Shown here piece by piece: positions 17,680 to 26,915 of a stretch of 64,000 bases of DNA (within the stretch, counting starts at the first letter, position 1; the number at the start of each line of letters is the position of its first letter). The stretch is from positions 124,242-188,241 of the forward strand of contig NZ_JAPMLP010000004.1 of the NCBI RefSeq assembly GCF_026410285.1, read 5' to 3'. Made by a program: the position numbers and the translations under genes. A model generated the notes under the pieces. It ran no database searches and was not told the DNA's origin. It saw only the letters and a program-made list of their open reading frames with translations. Source of the DNA: Sulfitobacter sp. F26169L (GTDB lineage: Bacteria > Pseudomonadota > Alphaproteobacteria > Rhodobacterales > Rhodobacteraceae).

Positions 17680-17871
17680 GGGGTATTCCTGAGCGGATAA
17701 AAGATGGAGTTCGCCTGCCCCTAAAGGGTCGCGGGGTGTTTGTACACGGGCGATTTAGCGCAGGCCGGTCTGTGCTGTGCGCAGGGCAGTTGCGCGCGCG
17801 ATCTGACAACTGGTTATTTTCACGGGCGTTTTGCTGCGTTACGGTGCGTGAAACGATACAAAGGTCCACCC

Positions 17872-19368
17872 ATGAATAACCCGCTTTATGATACGATGTT
17901 TGCGCCCTACGCAGATAAGGACACAACATTTTTACACCTGCCTGATGGTGGTGTCATAACCCATGCTGCCTTTGTGCGTCGCGCGGCGCAACTGGCGCAC
18001 AGCTTGTGCGCCTACGGCGTTCAGACCGGAGAGCGGGTGGCAGTGCAGGTTGAAAAATGCCCCGATATGCTGGCGCTGTATGCTGCATGCGTGCAGTTGG
18101 GTGCAATTTTCCTGCCGCTCAACACGGCCTACACCGCTGCGGAGCTATCGTATTTTGTCGAAGACAGCGGTGCGGTCCTGCTGGTCGCTGACCCTGCGCG
18201 TACAGAGGAGTTGGCCCCTGTAGCGGATGCCGCCGGCGCGGCATTTGCGACATTGAGCGCAAGCGGTGGCAGCCTGAGCGATGACGCAGACGCCAGGCCG
18301 CATGTGTTCGAGACTGTGGCGCGCAGCGAGGATGATCTTGCCGCGTTTCTGTATACCTCGGGCACAACAGGGCGTTCCAAGGGGGCAATGCTGACGCAGA
18401 AAAACCTGATCAGTAATGCGGTGACCCTGACCGAGCTGTGGCATTTCACTAAAGATGACGTGCTGCTGCACGCCTTGCCTATTTTTCACACCCACGGTCT
18501 GTTTGTCGCAACCAATGTGATGCTGGTCGCAGGGGGTGCAATGGTGTTTTTGCCCAAGCTGGACATCGACCAGTTGATAAACTGGATGCCGCGCGCCACG
18601 TCGATGATGGGTGTGCCGACATTCTATACGCGTTTGCTGGACGATGCGCGGTTTGACAGTGATCTGGCCGCGAATATGCGGCTGTTTATTTCCGGTTCGG
18701 CGCCATTGCTGGCTGATACGCATGTGGCGTTTGAAGAACGCACCGGACACCGCATACTGGAACGCTACGGCATGACCGAAACAAATATGAACACATCCAA
18801 CCCGTATGCCGGGGCGCGGATTGCGGGAACTGTGGGTCTGCCCCTGCCTGACGTAAAACTGCGGATTGCCGATGCGAACGGAGCAGAGCTGCCGCGCGGC
18901 GAAACGGGGGTAGTTGAAGTGCGCGGTCCCAATGTTTTTGCCGGATATTGGAACATGCCGGAGAAAACGGCAGAGGAAATGCGCGCAGACGGTTTTTTCA
19001 TCACCGGTGATCTGGGCGTGCAGGATACGCAAGGGTACGTGACAATCGTGGGTCGGGGCAAGGATCTGATCATTTCAGGTGGATACAACATTTACCCCAA
19101 AGAACTTGAGCTGTTGTTGGACGGGCAGAATGGCGTGCTGGAAAGTGCTGTGATCGGTGTGCCGCATGCTGACTTGGGAGAGGTGCCGCTAGCGGTTCTG
19201 GTGCCGCAGTCAGGCGCGCAGATTGACCTTGAGGCAATAAAGACGGCCATGGCCGAGGGGCTGGCCCGCTACAAGCAACCACGCGAATACCGCGTGATTG
19301 ACGAATTGCCGCGCAACACCATGGGCAAGGTGCAGAAGGTAGCGTTGCGCGCTGAATTCGGATCGTGA
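17872..19368 (+). CDS. matB: Malonyl-CoA synthetase (acyl-CoA ligase)
   Basis: A 498-residue ANL-superfamily adenylating enzyme. The AMP-binding motif is YTSGTTGRSKGAMLTQKN (about residues 160-177), with RYGMTETNMN and the hinge/C-terminal GRGKDLIISGGYNIYPKELE and catalytic lysine in PRNTMGKVQK. The FHTHGLFVATNV segment and overall length match MatB, which makes malonyl-CoA from malonate, CoA and ATP. The ATG at 17872 is chosen because AAGG lies upstream and the family start MNNPLYDTMF fits; the longer open frame runs into non-coding sequence. It overlaps the next gene by GTGA. Specificity for malonate over methylmalonate is inferred, not shown. Confidence 0.82.
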   Translation: MNNPLYDTMFAPYADKDTTFLHLPDGGVITHAAFVRRAAQLAHSLCAYGVQTGERVAVQVEKCPDMLALYAACVQLGAIFLPLNTAYTAAELSYFVEDSGAVLLVADPARTEELAPVADAAGAAFATLSASGGSLSDDADARPHVFETVARSEDDLAAFLYTSGTTGRSKGAMLTQKNLISNAVTLTELWHFTKDDVLLHALPIFHTHGLFVATNVMLVAGGAMVFLPKLDIDQLINWMPRATSMMGVPTFYTRLLDDARFDSDLAANMRLFISGSAPLLADTHVAFEERTGHRILERYGMTETNMNTSNPYAGARIAGTVGLPLPDVKLRIADANGAELPRGETGVVEVRGPNVFAGYWNMPEKTAEEMRADGFFITGDLGVQDTQGYVTIVGRGKDLIISGGYNIYPKELELLLDGQNGVLESAVIGVPHADLGEVPLAVLVPQSGAQIDLEAIKTAMAEGLARYKQPREYRVIDELPRNTMGKVQKVALRAEFGS

Positions 19369-20630
19369 TTGATCCGGTTAAACAGGCGTTTCTTACATCG
19401 CTTTTTGATGCGGCGGTAACCGCAGCCGATGCGCGTGCAGCGCTTGCGCCGAATTTGCCCGAACGTCCCGAAGGACGCACCGTGGTCGTGGGCGCAGGCA
19501 AAGGTGCCGCCCAACTGGCCGCCGCGTTTGAGGATTTGTGGGACGGGCCGGTCGAGGGGGTGGTCGTCACCCGCTATGGGTATAGCTGCCCGACGCGCCA
19601 CATCAGGGTGATGGAGGCCGCGCATCCGGTGCCCGATGCCGCAGGTCTGGCGGCGAGCGAGGCGCTGTTTGCGGCTGTGGCCGGATTGGGGCCGGATGAT
19701 CTGGTGGTCGCGTTGATCTGTGGTGGCGGGTCATCCCTGTTGCCCTCCCCGCCGGAGGGGATGACATTGGCAGATGAACAGGCCCTGAACGAAGCGTTGT
19801 TGGCATCCGGTGCGCCGATTGGTGTAATGAATGCGATCCGCAAACATGCAAGCGGTATCAAAGGGGGGCGGTTGGCTGCTGCCGCGCATCCGGCAAAAGT
19901 GGTCAGCCTGGTTGTGTCTGATGTGCCCGGAGATGATCCGGCGCAGGTCGCATCCGGTCCGACGGTGCCGGACGGCGTGACATTGGAAGATGCCCGGCGT
20001 CTGATCAAATTGCGCGGACTGGATTTGCCGCCTCAAATTGTCTCTCGCATGACGAATGCGCCGATGCCTGACGATCCGGTCTTTGCAGGCAACGAGGTAA
20101 ATGTAATCGCCTCTGCGCGGATATCGCTGGAGGCTGCCGCGCAAAAGGCCCAATCGGCGGGTATTCCTGCGGTGATCCTGTCAGACGCGATTGAGGGGGA
20201 GGCCGAGGTGATCGGCCAGATGCACGGCGCAATAGCACGCGAAGTTGTAGCGCATGGACGGCCCTTCAAAGCGCCGGTTGTGATCCTGTCGGGTGGTGAG
20301 ACAACAGTTACCTTGCGCCACAAAGATGGCCGTGGCGGACGCAACACGGCCTTTCTGCTGGCCTTTGCGCAGGCAATTGAAGACGTCACAGGCATCACGG
20401 CACTTGCTGCGGATACAGACGGGATCGACGGATCAGAGGATAACGCAGGTGGATTCGCGGATACAAATACAGCTGCTTTGATGCGCGGTGCGGGTGTTGA
20501 CCCAGCCGATGCGTTGCAGCGCAACAATGCGTGGGGCGCGTTTGATGCGGTAAACGCACTTTTTGTAACCGGGCCTACAGGGACAAACGTAAATGACTTC
20601 CGTGCGATTTTGATTGAACCAACCGACTGA
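19365..20630 (+). CDS. Glycerate 2-kinase (GckA/TtuD, MOFRL family)
   Basis: A 421-residue protein of the type II glycerate kinase family. It has the N-terminal Rossmann-like segment VVVGAGKGAAQLA, the glycine-rich LICGGGSSLLPSPPEGMTL motif typical of GckA, and the C-terminal MOFRL domain with SGGETTVTLRHKDGRGGRN and LAADTDGIDGSEDNAGG. It phosphorylates glycerate to 2-phosphoglycerate; members are often mislabelled hydroxypyruvate reductase. The GTG start at 19365 overlaps the matB stop, so the two are probably translationally coupled. In a Roseobacter it may serve glyoxylate/serine carbon flow. Confidence 0.85.
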   Translation: MIDPVKQAFLTSLFDAAVTAADARAALAPNLPERPEGRTVVVGAGKGAAQLAAAFEDLWDGPVEGVVVTRYGYSCPTRHIRVMEAAHPVPDAAGLAASEALFAAVAGLGPDDLVVALICGGGSSLLPSPPEGMTLADEQALNEALLASGAPIGVMNAIRKHASGIKGGRLAAAAHPAKVVSLVVSDVPGDDPAQVASGPTVPDGVTLEDARRLIKLRGLDLPPQIVSRMTNAPMPDDPVFAGNEVNVIASARISLEAAAQKAQSAGIPAVILSDAIEGEAEVIGQMHGAIAREVVAHGRPFKAPVVILSGGETTVTLRHKDGRGGRNTAFLLAFAQAIEDVTGITALAADTDGIDGSEDNAGGFADTNTAALMRGAGVDPADALQRNNAWGAFDAVNALFVTGPTGTNVNDFRAILIEPTD

Positions 20631-20903
20631 TATGCACGCGGCAAGACATACCGTTTTGAGGATCTAAATTAATGGCTGAAATGGCAGCGTAAACAAACAC
20701 TCACTGTCACCCACTCTGAGCCAATTGAGGTTTTAGGGAAAGTTATTTGAAACTGTATTCCATATCGAGGTGTAAAGGGAAATTAGCAGCACTTTGGGTT
20801 TGATTTCAGACAAGATCTTCCTTTTCAAATTCTCCATACGTCCGCTTGTTGACCCGACGACAGTCTGACGGTTACGCTGGGCTCTACAAAGGGTGGATGT
20901 TTT

Positions 20904-22697
20904 ATGAGTGACGACACGCGCCCCGGCCTCAGCTCTGCGGAAATCGTGGAGCAGCTTTATGATATCGCACTTGATCCGGGCTCGCTCGACCGGTTTATCG
21001 AAGTCTGGATGGATGCCGGATTTGAAGATCAGGATGTCAGACGGCAACTGGAGAGGATAAATTCTTTTGATGAAAGTTTTGCCGCCCATCTGGCACGTGC
21101 AGAAACGTTTCTAAGCCGGAACATTGCAGATGATGAACCTGTCGCTTTGGGGGCAGCATTGCGCAGCGCACTGGAGCCATTTGAAACATCGGCGGCGATG
21201 GTGCTGGATGAAAACCTAACGATTGTGACCTGCAACGCAGGTGCGCGTGAACAGTTGAACGTGAGCGAAGGCGGCACGCTGGCAGCGCTCGCGTTGACGC
21301 AAGATATGCTGGTGCAGTTTCAGGGGTCACTTCGTCAGTTGCTTGAGGGCGCGACCCGTCCTGACAAATTGCTGAGCCTTGAGATGGGGGCCGCGCAGCG
21401 ACCCGTATTGATACATATCCGACGATTGCATCGGCGTGATGCGGATGGCGGCCCGATGCTGCTGGTGGTGACAACCCTGTTTCACTGGCAGCCTGCCTTG
21501 GGAGAGACGCTGGAAGAGGCATTTGGCCTCACCGGTGCCGAGCAAGGCGTGGTTCGTGCACTTATTGAAGGCGCAGATACAAAGGCAATTGCAACCGCAC
21601 GCGGCACTTCTGAAGGAACAGTGCGCAGCCAGATTAAATCAATCCTGTCAAAGATGAATGCACACTCCCAGACGGAGGTAATCCGGCTGGTGATGTCGCT
21701 GCGTGATGTCATCGCCACGCCAACAGAGGATCGCGCCCGTCTGCCACGTGCGCCGGTTGCCGTATCTGCCAACTGGCTGGAGGCCGAAGTGTGGAAGCCG
21801 TTCAAAACGGTGGTCCTGCCAGATGGGCGTTTGATGGACTATCATGATCAGGGGCCTGTTGATGGCACGCCGGTTCTTTACAGTCACATGGGATACGTTC
21901 AGGCGCGCTGGACAGCGGATATGTTGCGTCTCGCGTACAAGCACAACTTGCGGATTATTTGCCCTATTCGTGCAGGTTACGGCCAAAGCGACGATCTGGC
22001 ACCTGATGCAGATGTCATCGAGGCAATTCGCGGGGATACGGTGTTTCTACTGGATCACCTTGGCATCGCGCGTTTGCCGTATGTGCCCCAGGGAAATGAT
22101 TTTATCTGGGCTGTTGATTTGGCCAACCATCATCCTGACCGCGTGAGCGAGATTATCGGAATCGGGATGCGTCCGTTTCTGGAGGGCAGCGCGCATTATC
22201 GAGGTATGTCGAAATGGCACAGTTTCTTCCTGTCGACCGCGCAATATGCACCGCATCTTCTGTATTTTACCGTAAAGGCGGCGATTGCGATGGCCCGCCG
22301 CGTCGGTGTCGAAAAAATGTTGCGCAAGTTGAACGGCAGTTCACCCGCCGATGTTGCGTTGCTTGCGCGGCCCGAAATGTACGAGGTGCTTTTTGCAAAT
22401 TCGCAACTTATGACAGGTAAGGATACTGATATCACACAGATTTTCGTGATGGAGGTTCTGGTGACCGAGAATGACTGGTCGCATATGATTGACCAATGCA
22501 GACATATTCCGGTCCGTTCTTATAACGGGGCGGAAGATCCGTCTGTGAATGTTAGCACGCTGGAACTTTACAGGCAAAGATACCCCTGGATAGAATTTAA
22601 CGTTCTGCCAGACGGCGGCCAGATGTTGATTTATCAGAAATACGAAATGTTAATTCCGATATTTGCACAGGCGGCTCAAAGAGCGGCTTTGAATTGA
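20904..22697 (+). CDS. LuxR-type regulator fused to a degenerate alpha/beta-hydrolase sensor domain
   Basis: A 597-residue three-part protein. Residues 1-195 look like a PAS-type sensory region (AAMVLDENLTIVTCNAGARE). A LuxR helix-turn-helix follows at about 207-263 (LTGAEQGVVRALIEG, then SEGTVRSQIKSILSKMNAHS). Residues about 297-590 form an alpha/beta-hydrolase fold with an oxyanion-type SHMG at 327-330 and the Asp-Pro segment GAEDPSV. The nucleophile elbow is QGNDFIW (396-402), with Asp399 where Ser is usual, and the catalytic His position in PDGGQMLIYQ is Gln573. The enzyme triad is therefore broken, so the domain may bind a ligand rather than hydrolyse it. The gene stands alone, with a GGTGGA Shine-Dalgarno. 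Target genes are unknown. Confidence 0.85.
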   Translation: MSDDTRPGLSSAEIVEQLYDIALDPGSLDRFIEVWMDAGFEDQDVRRQLERINSFDESFAAHLARAETFLSRNIADDEPVALGAALRSALEPFETSAAMVLDENLTIVTCNAGAREQLNVSEGGTLAALALTQDMLVQFQGSLRQLLEGATRPDKLLSLEMGAAQRPVLIHIRRLHRRDADGGPMLLVVTTLFHWQPALGETLEEAFGLTGAEQGVVRALIEGADTKAIATARGTSEGTVRSQIKSILSKMNAHSQTEVIRLVMSLRDVIATPTEDRARLPRAPVAVSANWLEAEVWKPFKTVVLPDGRLMDYHDQGPVDGTPVLYSHMGYVQARWTADMLRLAYKHNLRIICPIRAGYGQSDDLAPDADVIEAIRGDTVFLLDHLGIARLPYVPQGNDFIWAVDLANHHPDRVSEIIGIGMRPFLEGSAHYRGMSKWHSFFLSTAQYAPHLLYFTVKAAIAMARRVGVEKMLRKLNGSSPADVALLARPEMYEVLFANSQLMTGKDTDITQIFVMEVLVTENDWSHMIDQCRHIPVRSYNGAEDPSVNVSTLELYRQRYPWIEFNVLPDGGQMLIYQKYEMLIPIFAQAAQRAALN

Positions 22698-22915
22698 AAC
22701 CTGTTAGGGAAGACATGTTGCCAGCAGGTGGCACCGCTTCACGCGGTACAAATAATATTTCATAAAGGTTCAATCGTGCGAAATCTTGTAGATGACGGAC
22801 TAGGATCACACCGAATTGACGGGCATCCAAAAATCGACTGGTGAAAAAAAGTGCTGGGCGAAAGACGAACAGCCAGCGGACTGTCATCTAAAAAACTTCC
22901 ACTGCGTATGAGGTT
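22698..22915. other. Intergenic gap between the LuxR-hydrolase gene and tRNA-Ala
   Basis: No credible gene. A small hairpin (ACCGCTTCACGCGGT around 22730) lies after the regulator's stop codon but lacks a T-run. Nothing else was recognised. Confidence 0.4.
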
Positions 22916-22991
22916 TGGTGGAGCATAGCGGGATCGAACCGCTGACCTCCTGCATGCCATGCAGGCGCTCTCCCAGCTGAGCTAATGCCCC
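22916..22991 (-). tRNA. tRNA-Ala (anticodon GGC)
   Basis: The reverse strand folds as a full cloverleaf of 76 bases. The acceptor stem is GGGGCAT with ATGCTCC, the D-arm contains AGCTCAGCTGGGAGAGC, the anticodon arm is CCTGC-ATGGCAT-GCAGG with anticodon GGC, and the T-arm contains GGTTCGATCCC. The discriminator is A and the 3' CCA is encoded (22918 to 22916). Confidence 0.96.
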
Positions 22992-23147
22992 ATATTACGC
23001 AAGCGTAAATGGTATCCCGTTAGGGACCTGAGGTGTGGCCTGAAAAGAGGCCGGTAGTTGCGCCCTGTTGAGGGGGGCGATGCGCCGTGTACTAGGCACA
23101 AGCGACGGCGGGATCAAGCGAAAAATGCATCACCCGCCGTTCGCGCA

Positions 23148-23477
23148 TTAGCTGTCGTCGTCTTCAGACGCGACGTCCGCAATCTCTTCGAGCGGCACTG
23201 TATCATCATCGTCTTCATCGTCGTCTAGCAAATCGTCGTCCAGATCTACGTCTACATCATCGTCATCGACCAGATCATCGTCATCCTTGACCTCGGCGAC
23301 CTTGGCTTTTGTTGTCGCTGCATCGGCTTCGTCAGCAGCGATCATACGCGATTTAGAATCGTCAACCGTCACTTCTTCGCCCGTGTACGGGCTGATGATC
23401 GGCGACTTGTTAAGATCGTAGAAACGCTTGCCCGTGGTGGGGCACAGGCGCTTGGTTCCCCATTCTTCGTTGGGCAT
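23148..23477 (-). CDS. FYDLN-acid domain protein (TIGR02300-type)
   Basis: A 109-residue protein with a conserved N-terminal head MPNEEWGTKRLCPTTGKRFYDLN and an extremely acidic tail (residues about 63-109, dominated by Asp with short hydrophobic spacers). The head contains a CPxxGxxFYDL pattern reminiscent of a half zinc ribbon. The family is common in alphaproteobacteria and its function is not known. An imperfect inverted repeat (CGGCGGG/CCCGCCG, about 23105-23139) downstream might act as a terminator but has no clear T-run. It is a monocistronic gene next to tRNA-Ala. Confidence 0.88.
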   Translation of the reverse strand: MPNEEWGTKRLCPTTGKRFYDLNKSPIISPYTGEEVTVDDSKSRMIAADEADAATTKAKVAEVKDDDDLVDDDDVDVDLDDDLLDDDEDDDDTVPLEEIADVASEDDDS

Positions 23478-23586
23478 GTATTTCCCCTTTGATACTTGGT
23501 GTTGTGTCTAGATGATTCAGGTCAATTGCCATATGCAAAGGATGCTGTCCAGCCCAAAGCCCCTTCCCTGATCTCAAGAGCGCCCC

Positions 23587-24273
23587 ATGTCTGATCCCCA
23601 TATACTTGGAAATCCGCCTATTCCCCTGATCCTGCGGCGATCTGCACGGGCAAAGCGGATTTCGCTGCGCATCAGCCAGTTGGATGGACGCGTCACGCTC
23701 ACCATGCCGAAACGCCTGGCAGAGCGTGAAGCGATGGATTTTGCCCGCAGCAAGGAATCATGGATTCGCAAACACCTTGAAGCCCGTGGGGAGGATGTCG
23801 TGGTAGGGGAGGGGACCGAACTGCCGCTGGGTGGCCGGATGTACCGGGTTTCTGCTGGCGTTGGCAAACGGGTGCAAATAACACCCGATGGTATCTTTGT
23901 GCCCGGACCGACAGAGCGGATCGGCAAACGGCTGTGTGCCCATCTTAAGGAATTGGCGCGCGACAGATTGGCAGGGGCCAGTGATGATTACGCAGCACGG
24001 CTCGGACGCAGCTATGCACGGTTGTCGCTGCGGGATACACGCTCGCGGTGGGGGTCATGCACGTCTGATGGCGGGTTGATGTATTCATGGCGGCTGATCA
24101 TGGCACCGCCCGAGGTGCTGGATTACGTCGCCGCCCACGAGGTAGCGCATCTGGTGCAGATGAATCATTCTTCCGCATTCTGGGCCGAAGTCACCCGCAT
24201 TTATGGCGATTATGCTGCGCCGCGCAGTTGGTTGCGCAGCCACGGCAGCACGCTGCACCGCTACAAGTTCTAG
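23587..24273 (+). CDS. YgjP/DUF45 family zinc metalloprotease-like protein
   Basis: A 228-residue member of the DUF45 (YgjP, M48-related) family. The zinc site HEVAH is in AAHEVAHLVQMNHSSAFW near residue 185, with the third ligand expected in the downstream FW segment. The preceding RDTRSRWGSCTSDGGLMYSWRL is the family's hallmark. Catalytic activity is inferred from the motif. Its stop codon shares the bases CTAG with the stop codon of the convergent sugE gene, so the two genes end on each other. Confidence 0.87.
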   Translation: MSDPHILGNPPIPLILRRSARAKRISLRISQLDGRVTLTMPKRLAEREAMDFARSKESWIRKHLEARGEDVVVGEGTELPLGGRMYRVSAGVGKRVQITPDGIFVPGPTERIGKRLCAHLKELARDRLAGASDDYAARLGRSYARLSLRDTRSRWGSCTSDGGLMYSWRLIMAPPEVLDYVAAHEVAHLVQMNHSSAFWAEVTRIYGDYAAPRSWLRSHGSTLHRYKF

Positions 24274-24584
24274 GCGAATTTCAATGCGGCAATTCCCGCC
24301 GCGACAAGTGCGATGCCAGCAAGGCGCAGCGGTGTGATTTCGTCCCCGAACATCGCAATCCCCAGCAGCGCCGCGCCGATCGCACCGATCCCGACCCAGA
24401 CAACGTAGGCTGTGCCCAGCGGCAGGTCTTTCATGGCAAGGGCCAGCAGCCAGAAGCTGATGAATGCGGCCACACCTGTCACGATGCTGGGGCCGGTATT
24501 TGAAAACCCGTCGGATGCTTTCATTGCGCCTGCCCAAACCACTTCGAACAGACCGGCGATGACTAAAAGAATCCATGCATTCAT
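24270..24584 (-). CDS. SugE/Gdx-type small multidrug resistance exporter
   Basis: A 104-residue inner-membrane protein with four hydrophobic helices, the SMR family size. The first helix carries the essential glutamate in the context FEVVWAGAMKAS, which matches the guanidinium-exporter (Gdx/SugE) branch with its W-A-x-x-M-K motif rather than the EmrE branch. It acts as an antiparallel dimer exchanging protons for guanidinium or related cations. AAAGGA precedes the ATG by seven bases. I saw no convincing guanidine riboswitch in the 120 bases upstream. Confidence 0.85.
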   Translation of the reverse strand: MNAWILLVIAGLFEVVWAGAMKASDGFSNTGPSIVTGVAAFISFWLLALAMKDLPLGTAYVVWVGIGAIGAALLGIAMFGDEITPLRLAGIALVAAGIAALKFA

Positions 24585-24707
24585 TTTGTGTCCTTTCAGC
24601 GGGGCGATACAGCTGGGCTTATTGATACGTCAGGTTTTTATGGTTTGGCGAGGCGTCCCACTTTTATCCTGCCTTGACGCGCCCGATTTTTGTGATCACA
24701 AGTTCGT

Positions 24708-25358
24708 ATGACCCTTACCGCACGCCCAATTGACCCCGCCCCATTGGCGCATGACCGTGTCTATCGCCAGCTTCGACTGCGCATTATGCATGGTGATATG
24801 CCTCCCGGACATGCGCTAACCTTGCGTGGTATCGGTGCAGAGTACCGCGTTTCAATGACGCCAGCGCGAGAGGCGGCGCGGCGGCTGGTGGCCGAAGGTG
24901 CGTTGACGATGTCCAATTCCGGCCGCATCGCAACGCCTGCACTTAGCAATGACCGGATCGAAGAACTTGCGGCGTTGCGCGCGCTGATCGAGGTCGAGCT
25001 TGCATCACGCGCCCTGCCGCGTGCGCATCTGGCGCTGATCGAGCGGTTGCAGAACATCAACGCAAAGGTGGCAGATGCCGTCGCCCAGCGGGATGCTGTG
25101 AGCTACATCCGCACAAATCTGGAGTTCCACCGCACGTTGTATCTGCGCGCCCAGGCCCCTGCGATGCTGGCGATGGCAGAAACGGTCTGGCTGCAAATGG
25201 GCCCGACGATGAGCGCACTTTACGGCCGCCTGCGACGAACCGAGCCACCGCAGTTTCACAGGCTGATCATTGCCGCCCTGCGTGCAGGCGACGAGCCGGG
25301 ATTGCGGCTGGCGGTGCGGTCTGACGTAACGCAAGGGTTGCGGATGCTGGCAAGCTGA
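24708..25358 (+). CDS. GntR-family (FCD-type) transcriptional regulator
   Basis: A 216-residue regulator. Residues about 14-78 form the winged helix (VYRQLRLRIMHGDMPPG, then RGIGAEYRVSMTPAREAARRLVAEG), and residues 90-210 fit the all-helical FCD ligand-binding domain, with FHRTLY as one of the metal-site histidines. It is divergent from sugE, with about 120 bases between, so it may control that gene or itself. The inducer cannot be read from sequence. Confidence 0.85.
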   Translation: MTLTARPIDPAPLAHDRVYRQLRLRIMHGDMPPGHALTLRGIGAEYRVSMTPAREAARRLVAEGALTMSNSGRIATPALSNDRIEELAALRALIEVELASRALPRAHLALIERLQNINAKVADAVAQRDAVSYIRTNLEFHRTLYLRAQAPAMLAMAETVWLQMGPTMSALYGRLRRTEPPQFHRLIIAALRAGDEPGLRLAVRSDVTQGLRMLAS

Positions 25359-25412
25359 ACGCGAGGCGCGGCAATAGATTTCACATACCGCCACGCCTGC
25401 TGCCGTGTGCCG

Positions 25413-26375
25413 TTAGGCTGCCAAGCCTCTGTCGCCCATATCCAGATATTTCTCGCGGCGGTCTTTCACCAGTTCCTTAGGGCTTTTGCCTTCGAGGGAT
25501 TTTAGCAATTCCGCAATTGCATCCGAAACAGCGGCGATGGCCGACTGGGGGTCGCGGTGCGCGCCGCCTTTGGGTTCGGGAATGATGCGGTCGTTTACGC
25601 CCAGTTGTGTCAGGTCTTGTGCGGTCAGGCGCAATGCCTCGGCCGCTTCGCGCATTTTCTCCGCATCTTTCCACAGAATGGATGCACAGCCTTCGGGAGA
25701 GATGACCGAATAGACAGAGTGCTCCAGCATCGCCACGCGGTTTGCTGTTGCAAACGCCACAGCACCGCCAGAGCCACCTTCGCCAATGATCACGCTGACC
25801 AACGGTACACCGATTTCCAGACATTTCTGGGTTGCGCGCGCAATTGCTTCGGACTGGCCGCGCTCTTCTGCGCCTTTGCCGGGGTAGGCGCCGGGGGTGT
25901 CGACTAAGGTGATTACCGGCAAGCCAAAGCGGTGGGCCATATCCATCAGACGAACGGCCTTGCGATAGCCCTCAGGGCGGGCCATGCCGAAATTCCGCTC
26001 GATCCGTGATTTGGTGTCGTTGCCTTTTTCATGGCCGATCACCATCACAGGCATGTCGTTGAACCGTGCAAGACCACCCATGACCGCGTGATCATCGGCG
26101 AAATTTCTGTCACCGGCCAACGGGGTATATTCTGTAAACAGCGCTTCGATGTAGTCTTTGCAGTGGGGGCGGTCGGGGTGGCGCGCAACCTGACATTTGC
26201 GCCACGGTGTCAGGTTTTTGTATAAATCATCCAGCATTTTGGCCGCTTTTACGTCGAGCGCCTTTGCCTCGGCTGTCATATCGGTTCCGGGATCGCGCCG
26301 CGCCATTGCGCGTAGTTCTTCGGCCTTACCCTCTATTTCGGCAAGGGGTTTTTCGAAGTCCATATACTGGGTCAT
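25413..26375 (-). CDS. accA: Acetyl-CoA carboxylase carboxyltransferase subunit alpha
   Basis: A 320-residue protein with the AccA features [23 protein letters not shown] and [17 protein letters not shown] (the glycine-rich oxyanion sites of the crotonase fold) and [14 protein letters not shown]. With AccD it moves the carboxyl group from biotin to acetyl-CoA to form malonyl-CoA. The ATG at 26375 ([17 protein letters not shown]) matches the family start; the longer open frame upstream is non-coding. It stands alone here, with accD elsewhere as usual in this order. Confidence 0.94.
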   Translation of the reverse strand: MTQYMDFEKPLAEIEGKAEELRAMARRDPGTDMTAEAKALDVKAAKMLDDLYKNLTPWRKCQVARHPDRPHCKDYIEALFTEYTPLAGDRNFADDHAVMGGLARFNDMPVMVIGHEKGNDTKSRIERNFGMARPEGYRKAVRLMDMAHRFGLPVITLVDTPGAYPGKGAEERGQSEAIARATQKCLEIGVPLVSVIIGEGGSGGAVAFATANRVAMLEHSVYSVISPEGCASILWKDAEKMREAAEALRLTAQDLTQLGVNDRIIPEPKGGAHRDPQSAIAAVSDAIAELLKSLEGKSPKELVKDRREKYLDMGDRGLAA

Positions 26376-26477
26376 TGCATGCTCCGCACTGATTATCGCC
26401 CTTATATGGCTGTCAATTCGCAGGTTTGCAACGCATCGCAACAGCGTTAACCGTGTCACGCAACAAGGAGCGCTGTA

Positions 26478-26915
26478 ATGAAGAAAATTTGCCTGACACT
26501 TTTGATGCTTTTGCTGGTGCCGCAGATTGTCATGGCCCAATCGGTCCGGTTTGGCGATGACACCAGTGAATGGGCGGATGACGGCGAATGTGACGATAGA
26601 CGGTTTCGCGGCTCCATGATGGCATCGGGACTGGATAAAGACGATACAGGCCATGACGCAACAGATTGTAAAAGCAGCTATAATCTGGGTGAATTGAAGG
26701 TTTGGAATTTCAAACAGGCGCGTGCCGCGACGCAATGTGACAAGATCAACTTTGGCGATGATAAATCGGATTGGCCAAGGGACGGAATGTGTGACGATTA
26801 CCGTTTTGAAGGGCCGGGTGCGGACAGCGTGGTTCTGAAATCGGATATCGGCCACGACGCAACGGACTGCCGCAAGCTCTGCAATGCCGGCAAGATTGCG
26901 CTGCGTGACTACTGA
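26478..26915 (+). CDS. Secreted protein with a duplicated FGDD...GHDATDC motif
   Basis: A 145-residue exported protein. Residues 1-20 are a signal peptide (cleavage at VMA-QS). The mature part holds two copies of one unit of about 41 residues, at 24-64 and 90-131. Each reads F-G-D-D-x-S-x-W-x-x-D-G-x-C-D-D-x-R-F-x-G, then a variable part, then D-x-G-H-D-A-T-D-C. The Asp clusters and the Cys pair per unit (C38/C64 and C105/C131) suggest calcium binding with a disulfide. I do not know a function for the unit. The gene lies upstream of accA on the other strand and ends directly against the stop codon of the convergent LysE gene. Confidence 0.8.
   Translation: MKKICLTLLMLLLVPQIVMAQSVRFGDDTSEWADDGECDDRRFRGSMMASGLDKDDTGHDATDCKSSYNLGELKVWNFKQARAATQCDKINFGDDKSDWPRDGMCDDYRFEGPGADSVVLKSDIGHDATDCRKLCNAGKIALRDY

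Noticed and set aside
24585-24707. A guanidine riboswitch upstream of the SugE/Gdx gene
   Set aside because: No paired hairpins with ACGR loops and no class I core could be drawn on the reverse strand.
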